Assembly (NCBI GenBank): GCA_029550525.1 | Contig: JAKPHF010000077.1 | Span: 248,001 to 312,000, forward strand | DNA: 64,000 nt | Origin: Planctomycetota bacterium | GTDB taxonomy: Bacteria; Planctomycetota; Phycisphaerae; UBA1845; PWPN01 | Reading direction: 5' to 3' | Part shown: positions 36,468-47,499 of the stretch, one piece after another | Layout of the letters: each line of letters begins with the position of its first letter | How positions within the stretch are numbered: position 1 is the first letter of the stretch | Translations under genes and position numbers: made by a program | Notes under the pieces: generated by a model | Seen by the model: only the letters and a program-made list of their open reading frames with translations | Database searches by the model: none | What the model was told of the DNA's origin: nothing

Positions 36468-39400
36468 GCGTCCACGTGGTGCGCCAGCAGGAGGATGCAA
36501 CCGCGGCCCGGGTCTTCACCGGCTGTTTGGGTGCCGGTCAACTGCCAGCCCCCCGGCTCGGCTTGGCCCGAGCGCCAATACTTGAGCCGGTACTCCGCGC
36601 CGCCTGCGGTGTTTTGCACTCGCATCTTGAACATGTACGTGACGCCCAGCTGGAACGGATCGTCGGAGGCGTCGAGGATCCGGCCGTTGTTGCCGAATAG
36701 TTGCCACTGTTCACCGCTGGTGGTCCAGCGGAACATGCCGATGGCTCCTAGCGGGTAGACGCCCTGCCAGGGCTGGCCGCCGTCGTTGGAATGGCCAGGC
36801 CAGCGGAGCAGCACTCCGACGCCGGGCCCGTAGCTTGGGGCCGCATGACCGCTGGAGTCGATTGAGTACACGGTGATGGGGCAAGTCACCTCGTATTGTT
36901 CCCACGTCCGGTCGCCGATAGCGATCAGACGATCGTAAGCCTGTACCACCGGTCGAACGGCTCCGCTTTTTATCTCCCACAGTCCGTCGATCACCTGGGC
37001 CACGTCGTTGATGTTCGACACACGACCCCAATCGATCGAGTAGGGGATCGGCCAGACGCCCCCGTTACCCTTGACCACGGACACGGTACGAATCGTCTCG
37101 CGCCCGCCACTGTCGCGGACCCGAATGGCGACGGAGTTGCTGCCGGGCTGGAGGTTGGCGAACGGAATCTCCACGTTGAAATCGCCGGTCTGGGCCAGGC
37201 GTCTCGAGTTGGGGCCCTTGCTCAGCGGATTGAACGCGCCGCCGTTCAACGAGTAGTGAAGCGAACTGATGTTGCCCTTGGCGTTACCCAACACGTTGAT
37301 GGCCGGTACGGGCTGGCCGATGTGTCCGAACTGCTGTGTGTCGCCATACCAGATGTCCACGACGGGCCCGTCGGGTGCGTCCAGCGTCGTGACCGTGATG
37401 TCGCCCGACTTCCCCGTGTTTCCGCTGGAGTCCGTCGAGGCGATGTTCAAGTGGTACGTCGTCGAAGGCTGCAACCCCACGAGGCCGATGGCGTGTTCCA
37501 TCCGCAGCGTCGAATCGCTGCGCGAGCCCAACTCGTACGCTGTCGTCGTGCCGTACGACACGTTCGATACGGCCGGTTCGTCCGTCTTCCAGAGCACGTC
37601 GATGCTGGTCTGATGCACGAGCGTCTGGATGTCCAGAATCCGCGGGGCGACCAGGTCCGGCGGCGGGTGCCCATCTTCGAGTTCGATGGGGTTGTCGGTG
37701 TTGAAGAAGTAGTCGATAAGACCGGCAAACGCCGGCGCCGGCGAACCCTGGTTGCCGACGAATGGCCCGAGGCCGGTCACGTTCATCGCTCGGCGGAATC
37801 GTGTGCCTTCGACGTAGTCTCGCCCGCTGCCGGAGTAGGCGATGATCCATTGATCGCCGTCTCGGGTAAGACGCACGAAATACGGAGCGCGGACGGCGAC
37901 GGGCGCATTCGCGAGGGTCTGCCCGGTTCCGTTGTCCACGATGCCGGCATGGAAGAACGACCGGCTTCCGTCGGAGTAGAAGTCCGTGCGGATGAACGTA
38001 TCGTCATCCTGCTGAACGATCAGCCCCTGCGCCTGATATGCCTCGCGCAGTTCGGAATCGAACTTCACCTCGACGCTGAAATCGGTATTCGTGATGCGTT
38101 GTTTGACCCAGGGGGTCCGGATGCCCTGCGTCCAGGCGGAGTGTTCCGCGCCGGCTGGCAGCGAGATGCGCAACCGCGCGTCGGTCGTGCCGGCGCCGAC
38201 GAGCTCGAAGGCAGCCTGCCCGGTCGGGTTGATGATTGTCCACAGCTCCGGATCGAGCGCGTCGTGGCTGAAGTCGTCCGACGTCAACGTGCCCGGCGGC
38301 GGCGAGTTCGGCGTCTCGAAGACGCTGTCGGGCGTGGTCGCCGTCTGGCCGTCCTCGTCCGTGCATTCGATCACGTAGTGATAGCGGGTCAGCTTCGACA
38401 GCTTGGTGAGCTCGACCGTGTGATGCGTCTCGAACTCGCTGCGGGCCACCTCGCCCAGCTCATAGGCCGGCGTTTGCCCGTAGCGCACGCGCGTCGTCGC
38501 CGGATTGCTGGTGGACCAAGCGATCCGCGCGGAATCATGGGCAGGGGCGACGGCAACGTCTGTGATGACCAGCGGCGGGATATGCTTGGTGAACGTCGCC
38601 TGGACATTGCGCGATCCGGTGAGGACCACGGTCTGCGTCGGCTCCGTGCCGGAGATATCGCCGCTCCATTGATCGAACAGCCAGCCGGGCGCGGGTTCCG
38701 CGGTCAGCGTCACGGTTTCTCCGCAATCGTAGAGAGTCTTGTCCGGACTGGCCGTGACGGTGCCCTCACCCACGGCGACGGCGGTCAGCGACGCACCGAC
38801 GGATCCTGGCGCGTCTTCCTCCAACAGTGGGGCCGCAACGTTCTCGAACCAATCGATGTGAACGTCCCAGGCCGGGGCGGTGCTTGTCGAAAACGTGCCG
38901 GCGAACGGCCCCACTCGGGCCACCTTCATACGAAACGAGAATCGCGCGAAATCGAGGAACGTTTGGCCATCCTGCGAGTAACGTAATGTCCATTCCTGGC
39001 CGGTACGGGACAGTGACAAAGTAACGGGCATGGCGTTGTCGATGGGCAGGTGACCCCGAACGACCGCCGACTGATCCGCGAACGTCGCCGCGAACAGCGA
39101 GGGCGTTTTCCCATTGTGCAGAACGTCGAATCGCAGATAGCGATCGTTGCTCTGCTCGACCAGGAGGCCCTGCGTCTGGTAGGCGGCGGTCGGCATGGAG
39201 TCGAACTTGACCCGTACCTCGAAATCGGTGTCCGGGGCCGCTTGCATCAGGCGGACCGTCTGGTTGTCCGTGGCCCACGCGTCATGCGAAGCGCCGGCGG
39301 GGATGGAGATGACCGCGTGGGCGTCCGGCGTGCCCGCACCGGTGGTTTCGACCGATGCGAGGCCTTGCGGGTTGACGACCGACCAGTACGCCTCGTTCAC

Positions 39401-39514
39401 GGCACAACTGTTGAAATCGTCCGAGACAATACCGGCGAATTCTGCCGCGGCCGGGACCGTCAGCCATGCCAATGCGGTCCCGATACAAACCGCCCGTTCC
39501 TTGAAGCCCATCAT
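36431..39514 (-). CDS. Large secreted protein with duplicated concanavalin-A-like modules and FN3-like domains
   Basis: 1027 residues with a signal peptide ([20 protein letters not shown]). Two homologous beta-jellyroll units, about 30-226 ([20 protein letters not shown]) and 410-620 ([20 protein letters not shown]), resemble DUF1349 / GH43 C-terminal lectin-like domains. Between and after them are an InlB-type repeat ([20 protein letters not shown] ... FDQWSGD), two purple-acid-phosphatase-N/FN3-like domains ([40 protein letters not shown]), an Ig-like part, and a third lectin-like region near the C-terminus. No catalytic domain is recognised, so it is probably a carbohydrate- or surface-binding protein. 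It is convergent with the chemoreceptor gene and overlaps its 3' end. Confidence 0.8.
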   Translation of the reverse strand: MMGFKERAVCIGTALAWLTVPAAAEFAGIVSDDFNSCAVNEAYWSVVNPQGLASVETTGAGTPDAHAVISIPAGASHDAWATDNQTVRLMQAAPDTDFEVRVKFDSMPTAAYQTQGLLVEQSNDRYLRFDVLHNGKTPSLFAATFADQSAVVRGHLPIDNAMPVTLSLSRTGQEWTLRYSQDGQTFLDFARFSFRMKVARVGPFAGTFSTSTAPAWDVHIDWFENVAAPLLEEDAPGSVGASLTAVAVGEGTVTASPDKTLYDCGETVTLTAEPAPGWLFDQWSGDISGTEPTQTVVLTGSRNVQATFTKHIPPLVITDVAVAPAHDSARIAWSTSNPATTRVRYGQTPAYELGEVARSEFETHHTVELTKLSKLTRYHYVIECTDEDGQTATTPDSVFETPNSPPPGTLTSDDFSHDALDPELWTIINPTGQAAFELVGAGTTDARLRISLPAGAEHSAWTQGIRTPWVKQRITNTDFSVEVKFDSELREAYQAQGLIVQQDDDTFIRTDFYSDGSRSFFHAGIVDNGTGQTLANAPVAVRAPYFVRLTRDGDQWIIAYSGSGRDYVEGTRFRRAMNVTGLGPFVGNQGSPAPAFAGLIDYFFNTDNPIELEDGHPPPDLVAPRILDIQTLVHQTSIDVLWKTDEPAVSNVSYGTTTAYELGSRSDSTLRMEHAIGLVGLQPSTTYHLNIASTDSSGNTGKSGDITVTTLDAPDGPVVDIWYGDTQQFGHIGQPVPAINVLGNAKGNISSLHYSLNGGAFNPLSKGPNSRRLAQTGDFNVEIPFANLQPGSNSVAIRVRDSGGRETIRTVSVVKGNGGVWPIPYSIDWGRVSNINDVAQVIDGLWEIKSGAVRPVVQAYDRLIAIGDRTWEQYEVTCPITVYSIDSSGHAAPSYGPGVGVLLRWPGHSNDGGQPWQGVYPLGAIGMFRWTTSGEQWQLFGNNGRILDASDDPFQLGVTYMFKMRVQNTAGGAEYRLKYWRSGQAEPGGWQLTGTQTAGEDPGRGCILLLAHHVDAHFGNVTVTSVP

Positions 39515-39674
39515 GCAACGCTCTCTTGGTGGTCAATTCATTGCGGCATCGCAGGGCCGTTCCGCGCCCTATGCCCCCACGTTGTCGAGGAATTCTACGA
39601 ACGGGCGGACGTCTTGGACCTGGGGGGTTTAGGGGCACCTGCCCTCAGGGAACGGGCCGAGCGGGCGGTGAGAG

Positions 39675-39752
39675 AGCTTTAAGCTATAGGCTATGAGCTG
39701 TAAGCCGGCGGATCCTGCTGCCTTCTGTCTCCTGTCTCCTGACTCCTGTTCG
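39675..39752 (+). repeat. AGCTGA-type repeat, copy 4, next to a CTGTCTCCTGACTCCTG tract
   Basis: GCTTTAAGCTATAGGCTATG then AGCTGTAAGCC, followed by TCTGTCTCCTGTCTCCTGAC. It lies between the convergent-side end of the PadR gene and the large secreted protein gene. Confidence 0.65.
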
Positions 39753-39755
39753 CAC

Positions 39756-40106
39756 TCACGTTGCCGGAACTCCGGGAACGAACGTGGCCAGGACGCGTTC
39801 GATCGCGCCGGCGAACTCACGCCACTCCTCGCGCTTGCGGGCGAGCACTTCGCGGCCCGAGTCGGTGATCTGGTAGTACTTGCGGCGGCGGTTGGCGTCG
39901 GTCTGCTCCCAGTAGGACTTGAGCAGTCCGTCGCGCTCCAGCCGATGCAGGGCCGGGTACAAACTGCCCTCGCGCAGGTCGAAGTAGCCCTGCGTCTTGG
40001 TGTTGACCGCCTTGCAGATCTCGTAGCCGTACATGGGCCGGCGGGAGATCACCTCGAGGAGGATCGTGTTCAACGTGCCGCGGATCAGGTCGGGATCGGG
40101 AGGCAT
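39756..40106 (-). CDS. PadR-family transcriptional repressor
   Basis: 116 residues from the ATG at 40106. Typical PadR winged helix: DLIRGTLNTILLEVISRRPM, YGYEICKAVNTKTQGYFDLR, EGSLYPALHRLERDGLLKSY, and WEQTDANRRRKYYQITDSGR followed by a short C-terminal helix for dimerisation. Such repressors usually sense small phenolics, drugs or envelope stress and repress their own gene. A TTGACA/TAGGCT promoter with a TACAT-N9-ATGTA palindrome over the -10 lies 129 bases upstream, consistent with autorepression. The 5' leader contains an AGCTGA-type repeat right in front of the start, and I see no good ribosome site. No membrane-protein target is adjacent. Confidence 0.93.
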   Translation of the reverse strand: MPPDPDLIRGTLNTILLEVISRRPMYGYEICKAVNTKTQGYFDLREGSLYPALHRLERDGLLKSYWEQTDANRRRKYYQITDSGREVLARKREEWREFAGAIERVLATFVPGVPAT

Positions 40107-40121
40107 AGAGCGCCAGAAGAA

Positions 40122-40150
40122 GCTATGAGCCATGAGCTGTGAGCCGGACG
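40122..40150 (+). repeat. AGCTGA-type degenerate repeat, copy 5
   Basis: GAAGCTATGAGCCATGAGCT followed by GTGAGCCGGA; it lies in the untranslated leader of the PadR gene. Confidence 0.7.
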
Positions 40151-40234
40151 GGGAAGAACTGTCGGCGATCGGCTCCAGCTGGACGGCGTCGGCGAGCCGA
40201 ACCTGCCGCCGATCGGCTCCCACTCACCAGGTTA

Positions 40235-40272
40235 TACATCGACAGCCTATGTAAGGATGCATCGGCTGTCAA
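40235..40272 (-). promoter_or_regulatory. PadR promoter with overlapping palindromic operator
   Basis: On the minus strand: TTGACA (40272-40267), 17-base spacer, TAGGCT (40249-40244). A perfect palindrome TACAT-N9-ATGTA (40235-40253) covers the -10 box. PadR repressors bind ATGT/ACAT-type palindromes, so this is the likely autoregulatory site. Confidence 0.65.
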
Positions 40273-40305
40273 GGTATCCGGCTTTCTTTTTTGCCCCGGC
40301 GTTTT

Positions 40306-40352
40306 TGGCTGGCTCATAGCTCACAGCCCACAGCTCATAGCTCCTGGCTCAC
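40306..40352 (+). repeat. AGCTGA-type degenerate repeat, copy 6
   Basis: TGGCTGGCTCATAGCTCACA followed by GCCCACAGCTCATAGCTCCT. It lies in the shared divergent region between padR and groEL1. Confidence 0.75.
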
Positions 40353-40647
40353 CTGTCACTATGGCATGGAAGGGGGCTGCTCTGCCGGGCTGGCACGAGC
40401 GGCGAGGCCGGTGTGAACGTGACCGCATCGTGATAAGTATCGGATTCACAAAATCTTAATGCTTATTGGCGACTGGCGGGTGCGTCAATGGCACCAGACG
40501 TGCAGTCTGGGGCTGATCGTGGGAGAGTCCCTGTCATAACTGCAGGCGGCCCACCCGCGAGCGAGCAGCCCACCGAGGAGGCGCGAGAAGTGTGGGCGGC
40601 GTCCCCGCGACGCGGTGTGAACCGAGGCTTATAGGAGATCAACAACG

Positions 40648-42300
<1,653 letters not shown>

Positions 42301-42468
42301 GCCGCGTGAGGCGGCGGCATCAAGCGGCCGCAGCCGGCCTTGCCGGCAGGCGGACGCAATGCCGCACGATTGCGTGAACGTGAGCAAGTGAATGACCGGA
42401 CGGCGACAGGCCGTCGCGGACAGCGGCAATCAACCTGACAAGGACTACATACGAGGAGACGAATTCCA

Positions 42469-42768
42469 ATGTCGAAAGTGAATCTCAAGCCCCTGGATGA
42501 TCGCGTGCTGGTCGAGCAGAGCAAGGCCGAGGACATGACCGCCGGCGGAATCGTGCTGCCGGATACCGCCAAGGAAAAGCCGCAGCGCGGCACGGTGATC
42601 GCGGTCGGCCCGGGCAAGCTGCTGGACAGCGGCGAGCGCGGCAAGCCGAGCGTCAAGGTGGGCGACGAGGTCTTCTACGGCAAGTATGCCGGGTCGGACG
42701 TGGAAATCGGTGGGACCAAGTACGTCATTCTCCGCGAATCGGACGTGCTGGCGATTATTGAGAAGTAA
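42469..42768 (+). CDS. groES: Co-chaperonin GroES
   Basis: 99 residues: [75 protein letters not shown]. The mobile loop (about 16-33) and the hydrophobic IVL contact are present. It caps the GroEL ring. GAGGAG lies before the ATG. It sits between the two groEL genes, 168 bases after groEL1. Confidence 0.97.
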   Translation: MSKVNLKPLDDRVLVEQSKAEDMTAGGIVLPDTAKEKPQRGTVIAVGPGKLLDSGERGKPSVKVGDEVFYGKYAGSDVEIGGTKYVILRESDVLAIIEK

Positions 42769-42774
42769 TCAGTG

Positions 42775-42862
42775 GTCGGTGATCAGTCGTCGGTAGTCAG
42801 CGGCACGGCCCTTGCGGCTGACAGCTGAGAGCTGACGGCTGATCGCTAACGACTGATAGCTC
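42775..42862 (+). repeat. AGCTGA-type degenerate repeat inside the chaperonin operon, copy 7
   Basis: GGTCGGTGATCAGTCGTCGG, then GCTGACAGCTGAGAGCTGAC and GGCTGATCGCTAACGACTGA. It fills the 108-base groES-groEL2 gap up to the AAGGAG ribosome site of groEL2. This is the clearest case of the repeat placed between genes likely to be co-transcribed. Confidence 0.85.
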
Positions 42863-42876
42863 GAAAGGAGCTTCAC

Positions 42877-44487
42877 ATGCCCAAGCAATTGATGTTTGAC
42901 GACGCCGCCCGGCAACAGATCCTCGAAGGTCTGACCAAACTGGCGGCCACCGTGAAGGTGACCATGGGGCCGACCGGGCGCAACGTGATTCTGCAGAAGT
43001 CCTTCGGTTCGCCCCGCGTCACCAAGGACGGCGTGACGGTCAGCAAGGAAATCGAGCTGGCCGAGCCGTTCCAGAACATGGGGGCCAAGATGGTCAATGA
43101 GGTCGCCAACAAGACCAGCGACGTGGTGGGTGACGGCACGACCACCGCTACCGTGCTGGCCGAGGCGATCTATCGCGAAGGCCTCAAGAACGTGACGGCC
43201 GGCGCCAATCCGATGGCGCTGAAGCGCGGCATCGACGCGGCGGTTGAGGCGGCGGTCGAGAGCATCCGCAACCAGGCCGTCAAGGTCAAGGGCAAAGAGG
43301 ACATCGCCAAGGTCGGCACGATCAGTGCCAACGGCGATGCCGAAGTCGGCCAGTTGCTGGCCGAGGCCCTCGAAGAGGTCGGCGTCGAAGGCATCATCGA
43401 AATCGAGGAAGGCAAGAGCCTGACCACCGAGAAGGAAGTCGTCGAAGGCATGCAGTTCGACAAGGGCTATATCTCGCCCTACTTCATGACCAACCCGACG
43501 ACGCTCGAGGCGGTGCTCGAGGATGCTTACATTCTCATCTACGAGAAGAAGCTCTCGAACATTCGCGACATCGTCCCGCTGCTGGAGAAGGTCGTCGCCG
43601 CCGGACGTCCGCTGCTGGTCATCGCCGAGGACGTCGAGGGCGAGGCTCTGGCCGGTTTGGTGGTCAACAAGCTGCGCGGCGTGCTCAACGTCTGTGCGGT
43701 CAAGGCTCCGGGCTTCGGCGATCGCCGCAAGGCTTTGCTGGGCGACATCGCCATCCTGACCGGCGGCAAGCACATCAGCGAGGATCTGGGTCTGAAGATC
43801 GAGAACGTGCAGATCGAGGACCTGGGCCGGGCCAAGAAGATCGTGGTGGACAAGGATTCGTGCACGATCATCGATGGCGCGGGCAAGAAGGCCGACATCA
43901 AGGCGCGCTGCGAGCAGCTGCGTAACCAGATCGAAAAGACCACCAGCGACTATGACCGCGAAAAGCTCCAGGAGCGTCTGGCCAAGCTGACCGGCGGCGT
44001 GGCCATCATCCGCGTGGGCGGCGCCACCGAGGCCGAGGTCAAGGAGCGCAAGGACTTGGTCGAGGACGCCTTCCACGCCACGCGGGCGGCCGTCGAAGAG
44101 GGTGTCGTGCCCGGCGGCGGCGTGGCCTTCCTGCGGGCGATCGAAGCCGTCCAGAAGGTCCGCGACAAGGTCCACGGCGACGAGAAGATCGGTTGCGATA
44201 TCGTCGCGCGGGCCCTGCAGGCTCCCGCTCGCCAGATCGCCGAGAACTGCGGCGAGGACGGCGCGGTGGTGGTCGACGAGATCATCGAACGCGGCGGCAA
44301 GATCGGTTATGATGCCCGCAACCGCGAGTACGTGGACATGTTCAAGGCCGGCATCCTCGATCCGGCCAAGGTCACGCGCACGGCGCTGGAGAACGCCGCG
44401 AGCGTGGCCGGCCTGATGCTGACCACGCAGGTCCTGATTACCGAACTGAAGGCCGACAAGGAAGAGGAAGCCGGCGCAGTGCGGTAA
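42877..44487 (+). CDS. groEL: Chaperonin GroEL, copy 2 (no GM-rich tail)
   Basis: 536 residues, a second complete GroEL with [33 protein letters not shown] and the catalytic Asp in [20 protein letters not shown]. Unlike copy 1, it ends in a charged [12 protein letters not shown] with no Gly-Met repeat. The substrate-binding helices also differ. In bacteria with two GroELs one usually keeps the general folding role while the other becomes client- or condition-specific. Copy 1 has the classical tail, so copy 2 is the better candidate for specialisation. AAGGAG lies 8 bases before the ATG, directly after the repeat tract. Confidence 0.96.
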   Translation: MPKQLMFDDAARQQILEGLTKLAATVKVTMGPTGRNVILQKSFGSPRVTKDGVTVSKEIELAEPFQNMGAKMVNEVANKTSDVVGDGTTTATVLAEAIYREGLKNVTAGANPMALKRGIDAAVEAAVESIRNQAVKVKGKEDIAKVGTISANGDAEVGQLLAEALEEVGVEGIIEIEEGKSLTTEKEVVEGMQFDKGYISPYFMTNPTTLEAVLEDAYILIYEKKLSNIRDIVPLLEKVVAAGRPLLVIAEDVEGEALAGLVVNKLRGVLNVCAVKAPGFGDRRKALLGDIAILTGGKHISEDLGLKIENVQIEDLGRAKKIVVDKDSCTIIDGAGKKADIKARCEQLRNQIEKTTSDYDREKLQERLAKLTGGVAIIRVGGATEAEVKERKDLVEDAFHATRAAVEEGVVPGGGVAFLRAIEAVQKVRDKVHGDEKIGCDIVARALQAPARQIAENCGEDGAVVVDEIIERGGKIGYDARNREYVDMFKAGILDPAKVTRTALENAASVAGLMLTTQVLITELKADKEEEAGAVR

Positions 44488-44627
44488 GCTCGCTGAGGGT
44501 TGAACGCTCTCCGGTTCAGCCGTCGTCGCGGCGTGTGAGCATGAGCGTCGCTCGACTGCACGCGCGATCTCGCTGAACGGGATGACGTGACAACCTGCAT
44601 TGACGATTGGTCGTATCAACAACCGCT

Positions 44628-44657
44628 GCCCCCTGCGTTCGTGCGGACGCAGGGGGC
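44628..44657 (+). terminator. Strong hairpin between groEL2 and dnaJ
   Basis: GCCCCCTGCG - TTCGTGCGGA - CGCAGGGGGC: a perfect 10-bp GC stem, extendable by three weaker pairs, 140 bases after the groEL2 stop. No T-run follows. It is a probable transcript boundary or mRNA-end stabiliser separating the chaperonin and DnaJ-GrpE units. Confidence 0.45.
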
Positions 44658-44781
44658 GGCGTGGCGTTCACGGTTGGACCGGCTCAGCGCCGGCACGTTG
44701 GGCGGCCTCGGGGGGTATCCTGCCCGTCTCGCGCGGGCAACGGGCCTGCTTTCGGAGAATCGTTCCAGCAGTTGATGTGAG

Positions 44782-45933
44782 ATGCCGGTGGCGGAAAAGA
44801 GAGACTATTACGAAGTGCTCGGCATCTCGCGAGATGCGAATGCCGATGAGATCAAGAAGGCGTATCGCCGGGCCGCCCTGAAATATCATCCCGACCGCAA
44901 CCGGGACGATCCCACGGCTGAGGCCAAGTTCAAGGAAGCGGCCGAGGCGTACGAGGTGCTCTCGGACGCCGAGAAACGGGCCCGCTATGACCGCTACGGA
45001 CATGAGGGCGTACAAGGCCGCGGCGTGCACGACTTCTCGGGCATGGGTGTCCAGGACATCTTCTCGATGTTCGAGGACATCTTCGGCGGCAGCATGTTCG
45101 GCGGCGGCCGGGGAGCCCGCGGCGGCGTCAACCTGGAAATGGAAGTTTCCGTGACGCTGGAGGAAGTAGCCACCGGCGTCGAGCGGGACATAGAATTCGA
45201 GCGTCTCGACTTGTGCGACCGTTGCTCGGGCAGCGGAGCCGAGCCGGGTTCGCAGCGGCGCACCTGTCCGACCTGCGGGGGCTACGGACAGGTCGAACAG
45301 ACCAGCGGCTTCGGGTCGCTGTTCGGCCGCATCGTCACCACTTGCCCGGCGTGCCGGGGCAAGGGGACCATCATCACCAGCGCCTGCCGGCAGTGTCGAG
45401 GCGGCGGGCGTCAACCCAAGCGCCGACGACTCTCGGTGCACATTCCGGCGGGGATACAGGATGGGCAGGCCGTGCGGGTCGCCGGGGAGGGCGAGCCGAG
45501 CGAAAACGGCGGCGTGCGCGGCGATCTGCACGTGTACGTACGAGTCAAGCCGCATCCGTTCTTCGAGCGGCACGGCCAGGACCTGCTGTGCAAGGTGCCC
45601 ATCAGCTTCACGCAGGCGGCCCTGGGAGCGAAGATCGAAGTGCCCTCGTTGACCGGCCGCGTGGAGCTGAAGATTCCCGCGGGCACGCAGCACGGGCAGA
45701 TGTTCCGGTTGGCGGGCAAGGGCCTGCCGTCGTTGCGGTCGAGCCGGACCGGCGACGAAATCGTCCAGGTCTGGATCGAAGTGCCCAAGAAGTTGAACAA
45801 GAAGCAGGAGCAGTTGCTGCGCGAGTACGCCAAGATCGAGGACAAAGACGTTCTCCCGGAGTCCAAGAGCTTCTTTGACAAGCTGGCTGAGTTCTTCTCC
45901 GGTGCCAAGCCGGGCGATGGTGAGAGCAAGTGA
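44782..45933 (+). CDS. dnaJ: Chaperone DnaJ (type I Hsp40)
   Basis: 383 residues: J-domain [20 protein letters not shown] with HPD in LKYHPDRN, and the Gly/Phe-rich linker [20 protein letters not shown]. Four CxxCxGxG-type zinc repeats follow: [24 protein letters not shown] and CRQCRGGG. The C-terminal substrate-binding domains contain [20 protein letters not shown] and [20 protein letters not shown]. It stimulates the DnaK ATPase; dnaK is not in the window. The stop overlaps the GTG start of grpE. Confidence 0.97.
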   Translation: MPVAEKRDYYEVLGISRDANADEIKKAYRRAALKYHPDRNRDDPTAEAKFKEAAEAYEVLSDAEKRARYDRYGHEGVQGRGVHDFSGMGVQDIFSMFEDIFGGSMFGGGRGARGGVNLEMEVSVTLEEVATGVERDIEFERLDLCDRCSGSGAEPGSQRRTCPTCGGYGQVEQTSGFGSLFGRIVTTCPACRGKGTIITSACRQCRGGGRQPKRRRLSVHIPAGIQDGQAVRVAGEGEPSENGGVRGDLHVYVRVKPHPFFERHGQDLLCKVPISFTQAALGAKIEVPSLTGRVELKIPAGTQHGQMFRLAGKGLPSLRSSRTGDEIVQVWIEVPKKLNKKQEQLLREYAKIEDKDVLPESKSFFDKLAEFFSGAKPGDGESK

Positions 45934-46538
45934 GCGACATGAATGAAAAAAAGATCGTGATTCCGACGGATGAGGAGGTGGCGGAGTATTCCGGGCAATC
46001 CGGCCCCGACAACCCTTCGACGGGGAGTCCACAGGACGAGGGCGCGGCCGCGGAGGCGTCTGCTCAGGTTCAGACGCCGGCCGGCGAGGAGTCTCGTTCC
46101 GAAGCCGAAGAGTACAAGGACAAGTATTTACGAGCGATCGCCGAGTTGTCCAACTTCCGCAAGCGGGCGGAGAAAGATCGCGAGGAGTCGCTGCGATACG
46201 CAAATGCCGGTCTGGTCCGTTCGCTGCTGCCCGTGCTTGACGATCTCGAGCGAGTGGTGGCGTCGGCCGCGGAGCATCCGGACAACACTGCGGCCGTGGT
46301 GGATGGTGTGAAACTCACTATCCAGTCGTTCCGCAAAGCGCTGGCCGAACATAACGTGACTTCGATCGAGGCTCTGGGCCAGCCCTTCGATCCGGCTGTC
46401 CACGAGGCCATGATGCAGCAGCCCAGCGATCAATACGACACGCCGACCGTGTTGCAGGTTCTGGTGGAAGGCTTCAAGTTGCACGATCGCGTGATTCGGC
46501 CGGCGCGGGTCATCGTGTCGAAAAAGGCCGAGGAGTAA
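45930..46538 (+). CDS. grpE: Nucleotide exchange factor GrpE
   Basis: 202 residues with an acidic, disordered N-terminal 60, then the coiled coil ([20 protein letters not shown]) and the beta-wing domain with [59 protein letters not shown]. It exchanges ADP on DnaK. The start is a GTG overlapping the dnaJ stop (GTGA); an ATG three codons later (45939) is possible. The order dnaJ-grpE is a standard chaperone pairing. Confidence 0.95.
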   Translation: MSDMNEKKIVIPTDEEVAEYSGQSGPDNPSTGSPQDEGAAAEASAQVQTPAGEESRSEAEEYKDKYLRAIAELSNFRKRAEKDREESLRYANAGLVRSLLPVLDDLERVVASAAEHPDNTAAVVDGVKLTIQSFRKALAEHNVTSIEALGQPFDPAVHEAMMQQPSDQYDTPTVLQVLVEGFKLHDRVIRPARVIVSKKAEE

Positions 46539-46666
46539 GCATCTGCGGCGCCGGTTCGCCGGGTCATCCCTTGCGGCACGGATTGGCGCAGGCGGGCATG
46601 CCTGTGCCGCGAACCAGCGTGGGGGGCGACACATACATTGGTGTTTTCCGGAGAGAGGAAACGTTC

Positions 46667-47005
46667 ATGCCGACGTATGATTACGAGTGCAGTGCGTGTC
46701 ATCATAAGTTTGAGCAATACCAGTCGATCACGGCACCGGCGATCACGAAGTGCCCGGAGTGTGGCAAGAACAAGGTCAAGCGATTGATCGGCACCGGCGC
46801 CGGCATCATCTTCAAGGGCTCGGGCTTCTATATCACCGATTATCGCAGCGACTCGTACAAGGCGGCCGCCAAGGCGGAAGCCTCGGGTGGTGAGAGCAAA
46901 GCGTCGGGCGGTGACTCGAAGAGCTCCAACGGCTCCAAGACCAGCGCCGAGGCCAAGTCGACTGCTTCGGGCGGGAACGGGGCCAAGACCAAGAGCAAGG
47001 ACTAG
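46667..47005 (+). CDS. FmdB-type zinc-ribbon protein
   Basis: 112 residues. The first 60 are an FmdB/CxxC regulatory zinc ribbon: MPTYDYECSACHHKFEQYQS, ITKCPECGKNKVKRLIGTGA, then GIIFKGSGFYITDYRSDSY, a typical ending. The remaining 50 residues are Ser/Lys/Gly-rich and low complexity. It is a small putative zinc-binding regulator, common next to chaperone genes in Planctomycetota. GAGAGGAAA lies before the ATG. Confidence 0.85.
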   Translation: MPTYDYECSACHHKFEQYQSITAPAITKCPECGKNKVKRLIGTGAGIIFKGSGFYITDYRSDSYKAAAKAEASGGESKASGGDSKSSNGSKTSAEAKSTASGGNGAKTKSKD

Positions 47006-47061
47006 CCTCCCTGTCCGGGCCGGGTTCCCTTGAGGCCGGTGAAGTCGAGGCCGTACAGGGT

Positions 47062-47142
47062 GGTAAGCTGTGAGCCGTCGGCTACAAGCCAGACATCTGT
47101 CTGATAGCTGACGGCTAACAGCTGATTGCTAACAGCTGACGA
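47062..47142 (+). repeat. AGCTGA-type degenerate repeat, copy 8
   Basis: GGTAAGCTGTGAGCCGTCGG, then CTGATAGCTGACGGCTAACA and GCTGATTGCTAACAGCTGAC. It is one of the longest tracts, filling the gap between the FmdB-like and YacG-like genes. Confidence 0.8.
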
Positions 47143-47159
47143 CATTCGTCGTTCACGCC

Positions 47160-47366
47160 ATGCCGACCTACGAGTGCCCAATATGCCGCACCAAGCTGGA
47201 GGTGGCCTCCCCCGAGGAGGCCCCATACCGGCCCTTTTGCAGTCGCCGCTGCAAGCTGGTGGATCTGGGCCGCTGGCTAAGCGAAGAATACCGCATTTCC
47301 GAGGAAATCCCCGAGACGTCCGAGGACGAGTCCAAGTCTGGCGAAGAACCGCCTGCCGGGGAATAA
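47160..47366 (+). CDS. yacG: YacG-like zinc-ribbon protein (DNA gyrase inhibitor family)
   Basis: 68 residues: CPICRTKLEVASPEEAPYRP, then FCSRRCKLVDLGRWLSEEYR, the C-x2-C ... C-x3-C pattern and DLGRWLxEEY of YacG. E. coli YacG binds GyrB and inhibits gyrase. It has an acidic C-terminal tail. It starts with MPTYECP, like the FmdB neighbour. No good ribosome site is visible because the repeat tract lies just upstream. Confidence 0.85.
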   Translation: MPTYECPICRTKLEVASPEEAPYRPFCSRRCKLVDLGRWLSEEYRISEEIPETSEDESKSGEEPPAGE

Positions 47367-47425
47367 GCTGCTGGCACTCACATGCTTACGCGGATGACAG
47401 CGGCGAGTGCCGTTTGTCCATCCGT

Positions 47426-47453
47426 TTGATGGCTTCAGTACCCGACGTATAAT
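47426..47453 (+). promoter_or_regulatory. Putative sigma70-type promoter of the envelope operon
   Basis: TTGATG (47426-47431), 16-base spacer, perfect TATAAT (47448-47453), 47 bases before the ATG at 47500. Confidence 0.6.
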
Positions 47454-47499
47454 ACCCTCCGAAATCCAGACTCCTCATCACTGATTGGAGGACGGTTCC

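Larger units (their letters stand above)
40107..40647 (+). other. Divergent intergenic region between padR-like gene and groEL1
   Basis: About 540 bases with no gene. It holds the PadR promoter and operator, two AGCTGA-type repeat tracts (40122-40150 and 40306-40352), an AT-rich stretch (40425-40475) that probably contains the groEL1 promoter, and a CCAGAC-GTGCA-GTCTGG hairpin (40494-40510). I found no CIRCE-like TTAGCACTC inverted repeat. Confidence 0.6.

Noticed and set aside
36896-38986. 696-residue plus-strand open frame opposite the large secreted protein
   Set aside because: Antisense shadow; the minus-strand protein has a signal peptide and duplicated domains, this frame has none.
40489-40504. 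TGGCACCAGACGTGCA, a GG-N10-GC sigma54-like match upstream of groEL1
   Set aside because: The match coincides with a CCAGAC-GTGCA-GTCTGG hairpin, the -12 part is GTGCA rather than TTGCA/T, and no NtrC-type activator gene is near. More likely a repeat or palindrome.
40361-40647. CIRCE element for groEL regulation
   Set aside because: Looked for TTAGCACTC-N9-GAGTGCTAA and close variants upstream of both groEL genes and groES. None found.
42775-42862. Possible CRISPR array from regularly recurring AGCTGA units
   Set aside because: Units are 7-8 bases, degenerate and without spacers; no cas genes nearby.
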